Notes: generated from the sequence alone by a model not told the origin. A DNA stretch of 64,000 nt from Lacinutrix sp. Hel_I_90 (GCF_000934685.1 NZ_JYNQ01000001.1:1662501-1726500); one strand, 5' to 3'; positions 55,401 to 62,977 are shown, numbered from the stretch's first letter. A program made the numbers and translations.

Positions 55401-56719
55401 AATTGCGTATTTAAAATATACTCCTGTCCTTCGGTTAATTTTCTTGAATTTTCCAGTTTAGCATAATCGAACCCTTCATTAAAACTAGGTACCAGAATAC
55501 CTTGTTGTACTGTTGCAACGTCTCTAACAGCTTCGGTTAATTGAGAACCCGGGCCACCAATATTGGTTGGGTCCAAACGGTTATTACCATTATCTGGAAA
55601 TGCACCTGGTCCAGCTGTTGAAATAACACCAGGGTTTCCAAGTATGCTCGATTCACCTAAATCCTGAAACGCTACAATATTTCTAACATTCTCTGTCCTA
55701 TTGCTTCTGTTGGTTACCCAAACTTCGGCTCTTGTAATTTGAACATTCGTGTTAATGAATGGGTAATTTTCCAAGGCCTTATCATAGTTCTCACGAAAAT
55801 ATTGTGCTAAGAAAAAGTGCCGGTTTTCGTCGTAATCTCTAATAAAGAAATCAAACTCATCTAAGGTACCACCCCCTTGTGCTACTACAGATCGTGAATC
55901 TGATTTTTGTTCAGAAAAGACCCCTGTAACGGTTGTCTTTCCAAATTTAAGTTGTGTTTTTACACCAAATAAACTTTGTGCGCCAGAAATTAAGGAACTG
56001 TTTAAAGGCATGCTTACGTTACCAACTTCTATTTTTTGAATGATATCATCTTCGGTTGGGGTGTATTCTAGCTTTACTAAATTTTGAAAGTCGAAGGTAG
56101 ACTCTGTATCATAATTGGCCGTTACTTGCAATCGTGTTCCTACTTTTCCTAATAAACTTAAACTAATACGCTGGTCGAAATCAAAAGTAAAATTACTCCG
56201 GTTTCTTGGTGAGAACGATGGGTTATCTTGTTTGGTAAAAAGCACCCCTAAATCCATTTCCAAAGACCCTTGCGGGACAACTTCTATGGTGTTACCGCCA
56301 AAAATGCTTTCAAAAAAGCCTGAATTAACATAGAATTCTGGCAGCAGGTTCTTTTTATCCTCTTCTGAGGTATCTTTTTTTCCATCGAACGCATTAATTT
56401 TTTGCTGATAATAACTTTTGATGTTTTGTGAAAAAACTAAATCCTGATATTCTTTTGGCGTTAAAATTAATGGGTAGTTGATATTAAAAGTTCCAACCGA
56501 TTCGGTATAGATATAGCGGTCTAAAATAGCATCGTAAGTGTATTTAGACGCTATACTGCTAGGGTTTGGCATCACAATAGTCCCTAAGCTGAAACCCGTA
56601 GAGTCTTGTTCTGTTGGTTCTGGATCTTGAGCAAAAGCTAAAAAAGAGAACAGAAAAGCGACAATTAAGAGTAGGTATGTTTTAATCGATTTATGAAAAG
56701 GAAGGTTAGATGTATTCAA
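49448..56719 (-). CDS. sprA: SprA, type IX secretion outer-membrane translocon / gliding motility protein
   Basis: 2423 residues, the size expected of SprA, the giant outer-membrane barrel through which type IX secretion substrates pass. A signal peptide (about 1-30, SFLAFAQ) is present. The sequence is beta-strand rich with many barrel-type segments, the SprA-family region VEYIEFWLQDPFQENPTNPGG, WYQFRVPVQGDHVEAVNG and a C-terminal barrel ending TLRYNFGN. It is required for gliding and for secretion of surface adhesins in flavobacteria. It lies 6 nt downstream of ruvA, the gene order usual in this family. Its T9SS partners (GldKLMN, SprE, SprT, PorV) are not in this window. Confidence 0.96.
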   Translation of the reverse strand: MNTSNLPFHKSIKTYLLLIVAFLFSFLAFAQDPEPTEQDSTGFSLGTIVMPNPSSIASKYTYDAILDRYIYTESVGTFNINYPLILTPKEYQDLVFSQNIKSYYQQKINAFDGKKDTSEEDKKNLLPEFYVNSGFFESIFGGNTIEVVPQGSLEMDLGVLFTKQDNPSFSPRNRSNFTFDFDQRISLSLLGKVGTRLQVTANYDTESTFDFQNLVKLEYTPTEDDIIQKIEVGNVSMPLNSSLISGAQSLFGVKTQLKFGKTTVTGVFSEQKSDSRSVVAQGGGTLDEFDFFIRDYDENRHFFLAQYFRENYDKALENYPFINTNVQITRAEVWVTNRSNRTENVRNIVAFQDLGESSILGNPGVISTAGPGAFPDNGNNRLDPTNIGGPGSQLTEAVRDVATVQQGILVPSFNEGFDYAKLENSRKLTEGQEYILNTQLGYISLNQRLNNDEVLAVAFQFTVGGQVFQVGEFANDGIGATDVETNTEGQVTNVTNNNLVLKLIKSSVTSVSLPIWDLMMKNIYDTGAYQLSQEDFKLNIFYNESAPLNFITPAEGSGGFGTDFNGEPISETTLLRLFNLDRLNFNNDPQTNGDGFFDFVPGITVIPQNGKIVFTKVEPFGRYLFDVLDSDNNPGNNATEYELDTYPNLNQEKYVYDLLYKKTKTAALDEVQKNKFQIKGRYKSQGGDGIAIGGFNVPRGSVKVTAGGRVLVEGVDYTVNYQLGRVQILDEALKASNTPIQVTTENNAIFGQQTKRFTGLNVEHQFNENFLIGATYINLNERPITQKANYNSEPINNTILGFNGNYSTEVPFFTRLANKLPNIDTDAPSNLSVRGEFAYLLPGAPKGTDFNGEATSYIDDFEGTQNGIDLKAAQAWFLSSRPLNLNGTSAFDVDGQENGYDRALLNWYTIDPIFYSSQRPGGLTDDDVSGLYTSRVFVEELFPQQDIAQGQTTVLNTLDLTYHPTERGPYNFSDTNLNGNQVINPDNAWAGITRQITSTDFEQSNVEYIEFWLQDPFQENPTNPGGKLVFNLGSISEDVLRDGRKQYENGLPQDGNVSLLPVTTYETVVPLNQALIYTFDSTGEARTNQDVGYDGYDDGEEGINFPAFAGLPDPAADNYQYYISAEGDIFNRYKRYNGVQGNSPDTFSDTNRGSTTQPDVEDINRDNTMNTIDSYFQYELEITRQNLPLNSPDELAPGNPIGEFIRDVKIRQRELPNGDVEQVRWYQFRVPVQGDHVEAVNGITDLRSIRFARIYLNDFSEQTTFRFGTLDLVRSDWRRYQLSLDGGATPPNFNDTEFSVGAVSTQENDGSYASPPGVVAEQLNNNNTIIDQNEQALVVNVCDLEPNDSRAVFKNISVDMRQYNRIRMFMHAEAGDVPGLGDSDLVGFIRMGNDLTQNYYQIEVPLQVSKGNSSAALWPEANEINLDLEVLQKIKSLGIADMSLSNGLASFYDVVNGEPVPITGNEFENYTVGQQRVAIKGNPNFGAVRTLMVGVKNATDFDQCGEIWYNELRLSDMDNEGGWAAILSVDTNFADFANVSATGRMSTAGFGSVDQGPQERSREEMKQYDVVTNVNIGQLLPKKWGIQVPFNYGQGEELITPEYDQQYEDIKLQTRLDAAETGDDRDDILEQSEEYTKRRSINFIGVKKNRTGDSKPRFYDIENLTFNHSYNKVMHRDFEIKRSIDKQVRTGVNYAYNFEPKVIEPFAKNDSLFTGKYWKLLKDFNVNLLPASFAMNTDVNRQFNRQRFREVDLGGANIGLDELFRRNYTFDYQSTVNWNLTKSLALNFTVANNNIVRNYFKDNIINGEQNPELDVWDGYFDVGDANRRSQTLGVNYEIPLDKIPTLNFLKATYSYQGLYQWQKGSDLFGALEADDGNTYNLGNSISNGNTHNINSTLDMNKLYKYLGIKKKRAVRDNEKVSRLAKSGPPSLEGEEKTAENKKGNKPKKGSGVGTGLANFGIGVITSVKRIQVNYSENNGTFLPGYTDTPGFIGTSKPTLGYTFGSQNDVRDIAARNGWLTVFPDFNQQYTANKTKQLDLSANLEPFNDLKIDVVGTRTYAENYTENYRIADTRDANGNLGSDGVLDYNSLTPNVFGNFNISTFTLPTAFGKSDAMSSQAFDDFRTNRLIIARRLAQKRGADPTAVDAEGYPLGFGKTSQAVLLPSFLSAYTGQNAENTKLGAFRNIPIPNWDVKYTGLMKLKWFKKRFKRFSVSHGYRSTYTINQFRSNLDHTAIDYSLDYTAQPAEDLDQAGNFKNEELYSNINLTELFSPLVRIDMEMKNSIKILAEVRKDRLLSLSFDNNLMTEIQGKEYALGLGYRFKDVRIKSKLAGPKKAIVSDLIMEANLSVRDNKTIIRYLDLENNQVTNGQTIYGLKYNANYSFSKNLTGIFYFDYTFSEYAISTAFPQTTIRSGITLRYNFGN

Positions 56720-56725
56720 AATCTA

Positions 56726-57307
56726 TTATAAATTTTTTAAAGCTTGTTTAATAATGGCTTCTACAGTAGCGTCTGGCTGTGCTACTACAATTTTATCGAC
56801 CACGCGTTCGGCTTGTTTCTTGACAAAACCAAGCACTTCTAAAGCAGATAACGCTTCATCTTTGTTGGTATTGTTTCTATTGACAGAAACTTCGTCAATA
56901 TCATAAATTTTAATGATTTTATCTTTAAGATCAATAATCACACGTTGTGCTGTTTTAGCACCAATTCCTTTTATAGATTGAATAAGCGCTACATCTTCTG
57001 TTGCGATCCCTTCACGAATTTGTTTTGGTGTTAAAGAGGACAGCATGGTACGTGCCGTATTTGTACCAATCCCACTCACTGAAATAAGTAGTCTAAACAC
57101 GTCGCGTTCTCCTTTAGAAGCAAAACCATATAAAATATGGGCATCTTCTCTCACTTGCAAATGTGTAAATAGGTGTACGCTTTCCTGATCTGGAATTTGG
57201 GAAAAGGTGTTTAACGAGATATTGAGTAAATAACCAACACCATTACAGTCTATAGTGACGTCGGTTGGGTTTTTCTCAACCATTTTTCCCTTTATATGTG
57301 TAATCAT
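56726..57307 (-). CDS. ruvA: Holliday junction branch migration protein RuvA
   Basis: 193 residues. The three RuvA domains: an OB fold (1-62; MITHIKGKMVEKNPTDVTIDCNGVGY), tandem helix-hairpin-helix motifs (about 70-140; LISVSGIGTNTARTML, LIQSIKGIGAKTAQRVIIDLKDK) and a C-terminal helical domain that contacts RuvB (about 150-193; ALEVLGFVKKQAERVV). It binds four-way DNA junctions as a tetramer. Cotranscribed with sprA. Confidence 0.96.
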   Translation of the reverse strand: MITHIKGKMVEKNPTDVTIDCNGVGYLLNISLNTFSQIPDQESVHLFTHLQVREDAHILYGFASKGERDVFRLLISVSGIGTNTARTMLSSLTPKQIREGIATEDVALIQSIKGIGAKTAQRVIIDLKDKIIKIYDIDEVSVNRNNTNKDEALSALEVLGFVKKQAERVVDKIVVAQPDATVEAIIKQALKNL

Positions 57308-57330
57308 TTACTAGCGGTTTGTTAAGCCAC

Positions 57331-57338
57331 CAAATGTA
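57331..57338 (-). promoter_or_regulatory. ruvA-sprA -7 box
   Basis: Minus-strand TACATTTG, a full TAnnTTTG match, lies 23 nt before the ruvA ATG. The nearest TTTG is too far upstream (28-nt spacer). Confidence 0.45.
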
Positions 57339-57447
57339 ATAAAATTATTGGACTAAAGTTTAACAGCAAATAAACTTCAAAATAGTCGATGCCATACGCT
57401 TCTTTTTACTTTATATTTTAATAGGAAACAAAACCCTAACTACTACT

Positions 57448-57561
57448 ATGCTTACACTTCTGATTGCCTCTAAGGCAAATCGCATTCAAATTCATTTGGT
57501 ATCATCTACTTTTTTGCTGGCACTATTGACTTATACTTTGTACTGTGACTCGCACACATAA
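57448..57561 (+). CDS. Candidate 37-residue membrane peptide
   Basis: An ATG frame of 37 codons between the divergent ends of ruvA and maeB, reading MLTLLIASKANRIQIH and then one hydrophobic stretch (LVSSTFLLALLTYTLYC). It is followed within 10 nt by a hairpin with T run on this strand. No clear promoter or ribosome site is seen. It may be chance in an AT-rich gap. The rest of this 375-nt gap holds only the ruvA promoter and the hairpin. Confidence 0.2.
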   Translation: MLTLLIASKANRIQIHLVSSTFLLALLTYTLYCDSHT

Positions 57562-57570
57562 AAAAGTAAA

Positions 57571-57619
57571 GCTTCATTTTTTCCTTTTATTATAAAGGAT
57601 AAAATGAAGCCTATTTTTT
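57571..57619. terminator. Terminator after maeB
   Basis: GCTTCATTTT (57571-57580) pairs with AAAATGAAGC (57601-57610), and an inner TCCTTT/AAAGGA stem continues it. A run on the left and T7 on the right allow use in both directions; on the minus strand it follows maeB. Confidence 0.75.
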
Positions 57620-57682
57620 TCTTTTCTTGGTATGTATCCTAAAAAATGAAATGAAAAAACAGTTGGAAAGAAGCTAAGCTAT

Positions 57683-59968
57683 TTATTGTTTTAAGCTTGC
57701 TTTTTCCTTTTGTTGTGCATCAATAACAGCAATAGCGGTCATGTTTACAATTTCATCTACGCTGGCATCTAATTGCAAAATGTGCACGGGTTTGCGCAGT
57801 CCCATCATGATTGGGCCAATAGACTCTGCTTTATTCAGTTCTTTTAATAATTTGTACGTGATGTTTGCTGATTCTAAATTCGGAAAAATTAAGGTATTCA
57901 CTTTCTTTCCTGCTAATTTTGAAAACGGAAAGATATCCTGTAACATTTTACTATTGAGGGCAAAATCTGTTTGAAGTTCGCCATCGACTAATAAATCTGG
58001 ATGTCTACGGTGTAAATAAGACACGGCTTCGCGCACTTTAGTTGCGGTTTGGTCTTTTGAAGAGCCAAAGTTTGAAAAGCTAGTCATCGCCATGATAGGT
58101 TCTAAGCCAAACATTTTAACAACACCACTGGTCATTTGTGCAATCTTAATTAAATCTTTCGCACTCGGATTGATATTAATAGAGGTATCACTTAAAAACA
58201 TGGGCCCGCGCTCAGTCATCATAAGATTGGTGGTTGCGATTCGTGTTGAGCCTGGTGCTAAACCAATGAGTTCTAACATGGGTTTTACCACTTGCGGATA
58301 ACTACGTGAGTAGCCCGAAATCATGGCATCTGCATCGCCTTCGTTAACCATCATGGCCCCGTAGTAATTGCGTTCCCGCATTAATTTTTGAGCCTCCAAT
58401 AGGGTCACTCCACGGCGTTTACGCTGTTCCCAGTAGGCTTGCGCATATTTATTTTTTTGCTCTACCTGATCGTCATTTTTAGGATCGATAATTGGCACAT
58501 CGGCATCAAATTCAATTTCCTCTTTTAGACGCTCAATCTCTTCTTTTCTACCTAATAAAATAGGGAAGGCAATGCCTTCATCATAAGAAATTTGCGCAGC
58601 TTTTAGCACATCAATATGGTCTGCCTCAGTATACACCACACGTTTAGGCGCTGTTTTTGCACGGTTTAATAAGAGTCTTACAATCTTGTTGTCGTTCCCT
58701 AAACGCTGAAGCAATTCTTCTTTATACTTATCCCAATCGGTAATGGGTTCTTTTGCTACACCACTTTCCATGGCGGCTTTTGCTACGGCTGGTGGTACTT
58801 CGGCAATTAAACGGGGATCGAATGGTTTCGGGATGATATACTCCTTACTAAAGGTTAGTCGCGTTTCACCATAGGCAATATTTACCTGCTCTGGCACGGG
58901 CTCCTTGGCTAAATTAGCTAAGGCTTTAACGGCTGCCATTTTCATGGCCTCGTTAATTTTTGTTGCACGTACATCTAAAGCCCCTCGAAAAATAAACGGA
59001 AAGCCCAATACATTATTCACCTGATTAGGATGGTCACTACGTCCTGTGGCCATAATAATATCCTTACGCGTGGCTATCGCTACATCGTAATTAATTTCAG
59101 GATCTGGATTTGCCATCGCAAACACAATTGGGTTATCAGCCATGGCGAGTAACATCTCTGGCGACACAATGTCTGAGGTCGATAGGCCAATAAACACATC
59201 GGCATCTATCATGGCTTCATCTAAGGTGTCTATTTTACGATGGGTTGCAAACTCTGCTTTTTGCGAGGTGAGGTTGTCGCGATCATCACGAATAACCCCT
59301 TTACTATCTAGCATGACTACGTTTTCACGTTTGGCGCCAAAGGCTAGGTATAATCGGGTACATGAAATGGCTGCTGCACCAGCACCACTCACGACTATTT
59401 TAACCTCTTCTATCTTCTTTTCTGAAAGCTCCAAGGCGTTTAATAAGGCGGCAGCTGAGATGATGGCCGTACCATGCTGGTCGTCGTGCATCACTGGGAT
59501 GTCTAACTCTTCCTTTAGGCGGCGTTCAATTTCAAAGGCTTCTGGTGCTTTTATATCTTCTAGATTGATACCACCAAAAGTAGGCGCAATCATTTTTACG
59601 GTTTGAATAAATATTTCAATGTCTTCTGTACCCACTTCAATATCGAATACATCGATATCTGCAAAGATTTTAAAAAGCAAGCCTTTACCTTCCATCACGG
59701 GTTTAGACGCTTCGGGACCAATATTCCCTAAACCTAAAACAGCGGTTCCGTTAGAAATAACGGCTACTAAATTTCCTTTCGCGGTATATTTATAAACGTT
59801 ATTTACATCTTTTTCAATTTCTAAGCAAGGTTCTGCAACACCGGGAGAATAGGCTAAAGCCAAATCTCTTTGGGTCGCATATTTTTTTGTTGGCACTACC
59901 TTTATTTTCCCTGGGGTTGGTTTTGCGTGATAGACCAAAGCCTCACGTCTTTTACTTTGTTTGCTCAT
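57683..59968 (-). CDS. maeB: NADP-dependent malic enzyme with phosphotransacetylase-like domain
   Basis: 761 residues. The malic domain (about 15-150; [37 protein letters not shown]) and NAD(P)-binding domain (about 165-400; [32 protein letters not shown]) convert malate to pyruvate and CO2. The C-terminal part (about 430-750) is a phosphate acetyltransferase-like domain ([52 protein letters not shown]). In MaeB enzymes this domain is not an active Pta but may bind acetyl-CoA as a regulator. It supplies NADPH and pyruvate. It is a single-gene unit with its own promoter and terminator. Confidence 0.95.
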   Translation of the reverse strand: MSKQSKRREALVYHAKPTPGKIKVVPTKKYATQRDLALAYSPGVAEPCLEIEKDVNNVYKYTAKGNLVAVISNGTAVLGLGNIGPEASKPVMEGKGLLFKIFADIDVFDIEVGTEDIEIFIQTVKMIAPTFGGINLEDIKAPEAFEIERRLKEELDIPVMHDDQHGTAIISAAALLNALELSEKKIEEVKIVVSGAGAAAISCTRLYLAFGAKRENVVMLDSKGVIRDDRDNLTSQKAEFATHRKIDTLDEAMIDADVFIGLSTSDIVSPEMLLAMADNPIVFAMANPDPEINYDVAIATRKDIIMATGRSDHPNQVNNVLGFPFIFRGALDVRATKINEAMKMAAVKALANLAKEPVPEQVNIAYGETRLTFSKEYIIPKPFDPRLIAEVPPAVAKAAMESGVAKEPITDWDKYKEELLQRLGNDNKIVRLLLNRAKTAPKRVVYTEADHIDVLKAAQISYDEGIAFPILLGRKEEIERLKEEIEFDADVPIIDPKNDDQVEQKNKYAQAYWEQRKRRGVTLLEAQKLMRERNYYGAMMVNEGDADAMISGYSRSYPQVVKPMLELIGLAPGSTRIATTNLMMTERGPMFLSDTSININPSAKDLIKIAQMTSGVVKMFGLEPIMAMTSFSNFGSSKDQTATKVREAVSYLHRRHPDLLVDGELQTDFALNSKMLQDIFPFSKLAGKKVNTLIFPNLESANITYKLLKELNKAESIGPIMMGLRKPVHILQLDASVDEIVNMTAIAVIDAQQKEKASLKQ

Positions 59969-59991
59969 ATATTAGTCAATAGAGTGAAATA

Positions 59992-59999
59992 CAAATGTA
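59992..59999 (-). promoter_or_regulatory. maeB -7 box
   Basis: Minus-strand TACATTTG, a full TAnnTTTG match, 23 nt before the maeB ATG. The remaining gap (60000-60290) shows no gene, tRNA or repeat I can support; it is the boundary between core genes and the cassette array. Confidence 0.5.
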
Positions 60000-60290
60000 C
60001 GGGTTTTGAGAGAATAGTGGTTAAAAAAAGGAGAGAGAAAAGGGAGAAAAAAGCACCCAATAAATGAAAGAAAATACGGCCTATACTTTTTAATACCCTA
60101 CAGCAGCTGTTTCATTTGCTGCGGTTGCTCACTGGTTTCTTAGTACCTTAAATTGCGGGTCCCTTTTGTAATGCGATACTAAACTATCTAAATTTAAACG
60201 TACTCCGTGTTAAAAATACAGGGACAAAATCGCCGCTATCGTACTAAATTAAACATTTCAAATAATAGGTTATCTTAGTGCGCATATAAG

Positions 60291-60332
60291 AGATATATAG
60301 TTAATAGTAATCATATATCTTTGTTGCCAGTA
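60291..60332 (+). promoter_or_regulatory. Left boundary of cassette array: attI-like region with promoter box
   Basis: AGATATATAG (60291-60300) and CATATATCT (60312-60320) form an inverted repeat. TATCTTTG (60316-60323), a full TAnnTTTG box, overlaps it and its last G is the G of the first cassette core GTTGCCAGTA (60323-60332). TAATCATATA before the core resembles TAATCTTATA before the core in the downstream repeat (9 of 10). So this looks like the site where cassettes enter, with a promoter reading into the array. No integrase gene is visible nearby. Confidence 0.5.
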
Positions 60333-61056
60333 ATATGAGAAAAACTCTGCTAATATTAATAATTCTGTTTTCATTTGAACTTTATTCGCAAGAAATAATA
60401 AAGTTTTCAGATGCGGAATTTGAATTTTGTCTGACAAAAAAATGCGGAGAAATCGACTGTGAAATAACTAAAATTGAGGTTCTGAAAAATGGAATCTTAA
60501 CGCAAACTATAAAACCGAGCGAAAACTATTTCAGTAAAACTTTTCCAAACGACCAACTTTTTGCAATTGAGGATATGAATTTTGACGGGAAAACGGATTT
60601 TAGGCTAATGGAATTTCTTCCTGCTGGACCGAATGTTCCTTTTCTATTTTGGATTTATAATCCGACAAATGAACTCTTTGAAAAAAGCACAGAATACGGA
60701 GAAATAACTTCACCTGAATTTGATTACGAAAAAAAGCAAATTAATTCGACTTGGAGAAATGGCTGTTGCGAACACGGACGAGATGTTTATGAATTGACAA
60801 ACGGAATCCCAAAATTGACCGAACGATTTGTTATTGGACACAATTCAGAGGACAAAGAATATTACGAACATTGGAAAGTTGAAAACGGAGAATTAAAACT
60901 AATTGAAAAGAAAGTGGAATAAAATACTACTGGCAACACCGTATAAAATTAATTGCTAGTTCTAGCCTACTTACGAAAGTCCTCGCGGACTTTCTATCTG
61001 TGATTTATTTGCTAACTTTAGTGCTTAAACCACGCAACTAATCTTATACAAACACG
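60324..61056 (+). mobile_element. Integron-like gene cassette 1
   Basis: Bounds are given by analogy with integron cassettes, cut between G and TT of the core. The 5' core GTTGCCAGTA (60323-60332) is the exact reverse complement of TACTGGCAAC (60928-60937), which starts the ~140 bp hairpin repeat behind the gene. The ATG is 2 nt past the core and the stop 5 nt before the repeat. It carries the XAC2610-like gene. Confidence 0.6.
60335..60922 (+). CDS. Exported XAC2610-like (EF-hand-loop) protein
   Basis: 195 residues. A signal peptide (1-18, ending LYSQ) sends it across the inner membrane. Residues 85-115 carry a calcium-type loop, DMNFDGKTDFRL (pattern DxNxDGxxD), followed by a hydrophobic strand (FLFWIYNPTNELFEKS), the layout of XAC2610-related proteins. 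The best-known member is a periplasmic immunity protein that blocks a lysozyme-like effector in Xanthomonas. Cys pairs at about 31, 37, 41 and 140-141 may form disulfides. No effector gene lies beside it, so if it is an immunity protein it is an orphan. Base use is more A-rich than the core genes. It is the payload of cassette 1. Confidence 0.65.
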   Translation: MRKTLLILIILFSFELYSQEIIKFSDAEFEFCLTKKCGEIDCEITKIEVLKNGILTQTIKPSENYFSKTFPNDQLFAIEDMNFDGKTDFRLMEFLPAGPNVPFLFWIYNPTNELFEKSTEYGEITSPEFDYEKKQINSTWRNGCCEHGRDVYELTNGIPKLTERFVIGHNSEDKEYYEHWKVENGELKLIEKKVE

Positions 61057-61065
61057 TTAGCTATA
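60928..61065 (+). repeat. attC-like hairpin repeat A
   Basis: About 138 bp. Outer arms: 60941-60956 pairs with 61034-61049 (14 of 16 positions). An inner perfect stem GAAAGTCC / GGACTTTC lies at 60975-60994. It is bounded by TACTGGCAAC on the left and the core GTTAGCTATA (61056-61065) on the right. Sequence and layout match repeat B at 62837, including TTGCTTAAAC/GTGCTTAAAC before the right arm. The inner stems differ in sequence but stay paired in both. Confidence 0.75.
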
Positions 61066-62968
61066 ATGTTGAACAAACATCGAGAATGAAAAGAATACTT
61101 ACCATTTCAATCATAATGATAAACCTATTAAATATATTCGGTTGCAAAGCCCAAAACGAAAGTGCCCCTTATTGGGAATTTAATAAAACTGAACATTTCC
61201 GACCTGAACTGAACAAAGGCGAATTCTTTAAATTAAGTGGTTATGATTTTGGCTGGTTTGTACTTGAACCAATATCGAAATTTGTAAAGGACAAGGAGTA
61301 CGAAATTGAGCGTGGAAAATCTTTATCATATGGACAGAAAGCACTTTATTATTGGTGGTATTTAGATGCTCAAGTTACAAATGGTGGATTTGTTCAATTC
61401 TACTACAATGGTTATGGACCATATGTTCCAACAATAATTAAAGGACTGGAACATATTGGAGATACTGAAATGGCAAATCTGGTTAAAAAAGCAGATAAAA
61501 TCTATCAGAAAAACAAAAAGCTAATGGACAAAGCACAAGAAAGTGACTTGTTTGATAGCGACCTTTACGATAGACTTGATGAAATGTCTTTACTTGATGA
61601 CAGTTACTATGAAATGAATGAAAAGACAATGTCTTTAATTGAAACTTATATTCGTGAAAACCCAAACGAAATATGTCTTGACGAAGATGGAAAAGAATTT
61701 GATATAACTTTTACTGGTCTTTGCAAGACCTTTTATGCTGACAAAACAGTCAAAGAAGAGTTTCTGCTTGAACAAGGTGTAATAAATGGAGAATTCAAGT
61801 CTTTTTATGAAAACGGAAAACTAAAAGAAAAAATAGATTACAAAAAAGGAGAACAAACTGGAGAGAAAGAAGAATTCTATGATAATGGTAAACTAAAATA
61901 TCAAATAACTAAAAAGCCATCAAAAAATATCTTTGTGCACGAATGGTATTATGACAATGGAAATCCAAAAAAACTTGAGTCAAAACTTATTGATAAAGAT
62001 GAAAGAATTGGAGATTATAAAGAATGGTATGAAAACGGGCAACTTGCTGAATCTGGAAATTACAAATCAGCATATGAACGTAAAGGAGAATGGTTAGAAT
62101 TCTATGAAAATGGAAGCAAAAAAGTAGAGGCTGAATTTGTTAATGGAGAATACAGACTTAAAAATCATTGGAATGAAAAAGGAGAACAAACTTTAACAAG
62201 TGGAACTGGCTATAGTCAGTTTTTTTCAAAACCATTTTTTAAAGATGATGTACCTGAATTCCATTATCGTGAATACAAAAGTTTTGTAGCTCACGGAGTT
62301 TGGAAAGAACTTAAAAACGATACTCTTCAAAGACTTGTAAATTATCAAAATGGAAAACGTCACGGTAAAATGGAAACTTTTTATGAAAATGGAAATCTAA
62401 AAGAAGAAACTATCTATGAAAATGGAAATTCTGTTTCCACCAAAAAGTTTCGGAAATATAAAAACCCTAAAGTAAAAACATTTGTTGTTTCAAGAATTTG
62501 TAAAGGATGCTATGAGGATTATGAAGAATATCAATTACCTGACAATGAACCAAAACCCTTAAATGATTTGGAATTGACAGAGAATTTTAAAGCCGAAGTT
62601 TCAATATTCGAACCTTATGGAGACGACCATATTATGTTTTATGGCTATTATGTATTCGTTAATGAAAAAGGATTTATAGATGAAATCAAGTTTGCTGTAG
62701 CAGACAATATGTGGTTGGATGAACAAGTAAAATCAAGTATGGCGGAATTGAAATTTGAACCTGCAATAATAGAAGGGAAGCCTATTAAAAGTATACATTA
62801 TGTTCGGTATAAATTAAAACTGATTGAATAAAACACTATAGCTAACAACGTGTAAAATTAATTGCTTGGGCAAGTGCCTACTTGGAAAATTCCTTCGGAA
62901 TTTTCTCGCGTTCGTTTATGTTTACTAAATTAGTTGCTTAAACACGCAACTAACCATACACAATACCG
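61057..62968 (+). mobile_element. Integron-like gene cassette 2
   Basis: The 5' core GTTAGCTATA (61056-61065) is the exact reverse complement of TATAGCTAAC (62837-62846), the start of the repeat behind the gene; extended to 15 nt, 14 match. The stop codon lies 5 nt before that repeat, as in cassette 1. It carries the DMP19/YwqK protein. Confidence 0.6.
61086..62831 (+). CDS. Lipoprotein with DMP19 (DUF4375), YwqK-type repeats and TonB_C-like domain
   Basis: 581 residues. The lipobox is IFGC (Cys20). Residues about 78-200 match DMP19/DUF4375 (YYWWYLDAQVTNGGFVQFYY, YVPTIIKGLEHIG). Residues about 215-455 are YwqK/MORN-type repeats, units of ~20 residues with F/WYENGKLKE and GE cores (SFYENGKLKEKIDYKKGEQ, EWYENGQLAESGNYK, TFYENGNLKEETIYENGN). 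The end (about 500-581) resembles a TonB C-terminal domain (YYVFVNEKGFIDEIKF, ELKFEPAIIEGKPIKS). YwqK-like repeats are named for a Bacillus antitoxin, but in Bacteroidota they occur in many surface proteins. The three-part combination is unusual. It is the payload of cassette 2. Confidence 0.8.
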   Translation: MKRILTISIIMINLLNIFGCKAQNESAPYWEFNKTEHFRPELNKGEFFKLSGYDFGWFVLEPISKFVKDKEYEIERGKSLSYGQKALYYWWYLDAQVTNGGFVQFYYNGYGPYVPTIIKGLEHIGDTEMANLVKKADKIYQKNKKLMDKAQESDLFDSDLYDRLDEMSLLDDSYYEMNEKTMSLIETYIRENPNEICLDEDGKEFDITFTGLCKTFYADKTVKEEFLLEQGVINGEFKSFYENGKLKEKIDYKKGEQTGEKEEFYDNGKLKYQITKKPSKNIFVHEWYYDNGNPKKLESKLIDKDERIGDYKEWYENGQLAESGNYKSAYERKGEWLEFYENGSKKVEAEFVNGEYRLKNHWNEKGEQTLTSGTGYSQFFSKPFFKDDVPEFHYREYKSFVAHGVWKELKNDTLQRLVNYQNGKRHGKMETFYENGNLKEETIYENGNSVSTKKFRKYKNPKVKTFVVSRICKGCYEDYEEYQLPDNEPKPLNDLELTENFKAEVSIFEPYGDDHIMFYGYYVFVNEKGFIDEIKFAVADNMWLDEQVKSSMAELKFEPAIIEGKPIKSIHYVRYKLKLIE

Positions 62969-62977
62969 TTAGCTACA
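62837..62977 (+). repeat. attC-like hairpin repeat B
   Basis: About 140 bp with the same plan as repeat A: left arm 62850-62865, right arm 62946-62961 (12 of 16 paired), and an inner stem GAAAATTCC / GGAATTTTC at 62885-62905. Its right end GTTAGCTA (62968-62975) would start a third cassette. No matching TAGCTAAC end is found before the window edge. Confidence 0.75.

Noticed and set aside
60060-60290. Gap after the maeB promoter examined for a tRNA or integrase remnant
   Set aside because: No cloverleaf or recombinase-like frame could be found; only AT-rich unassigned sequence.
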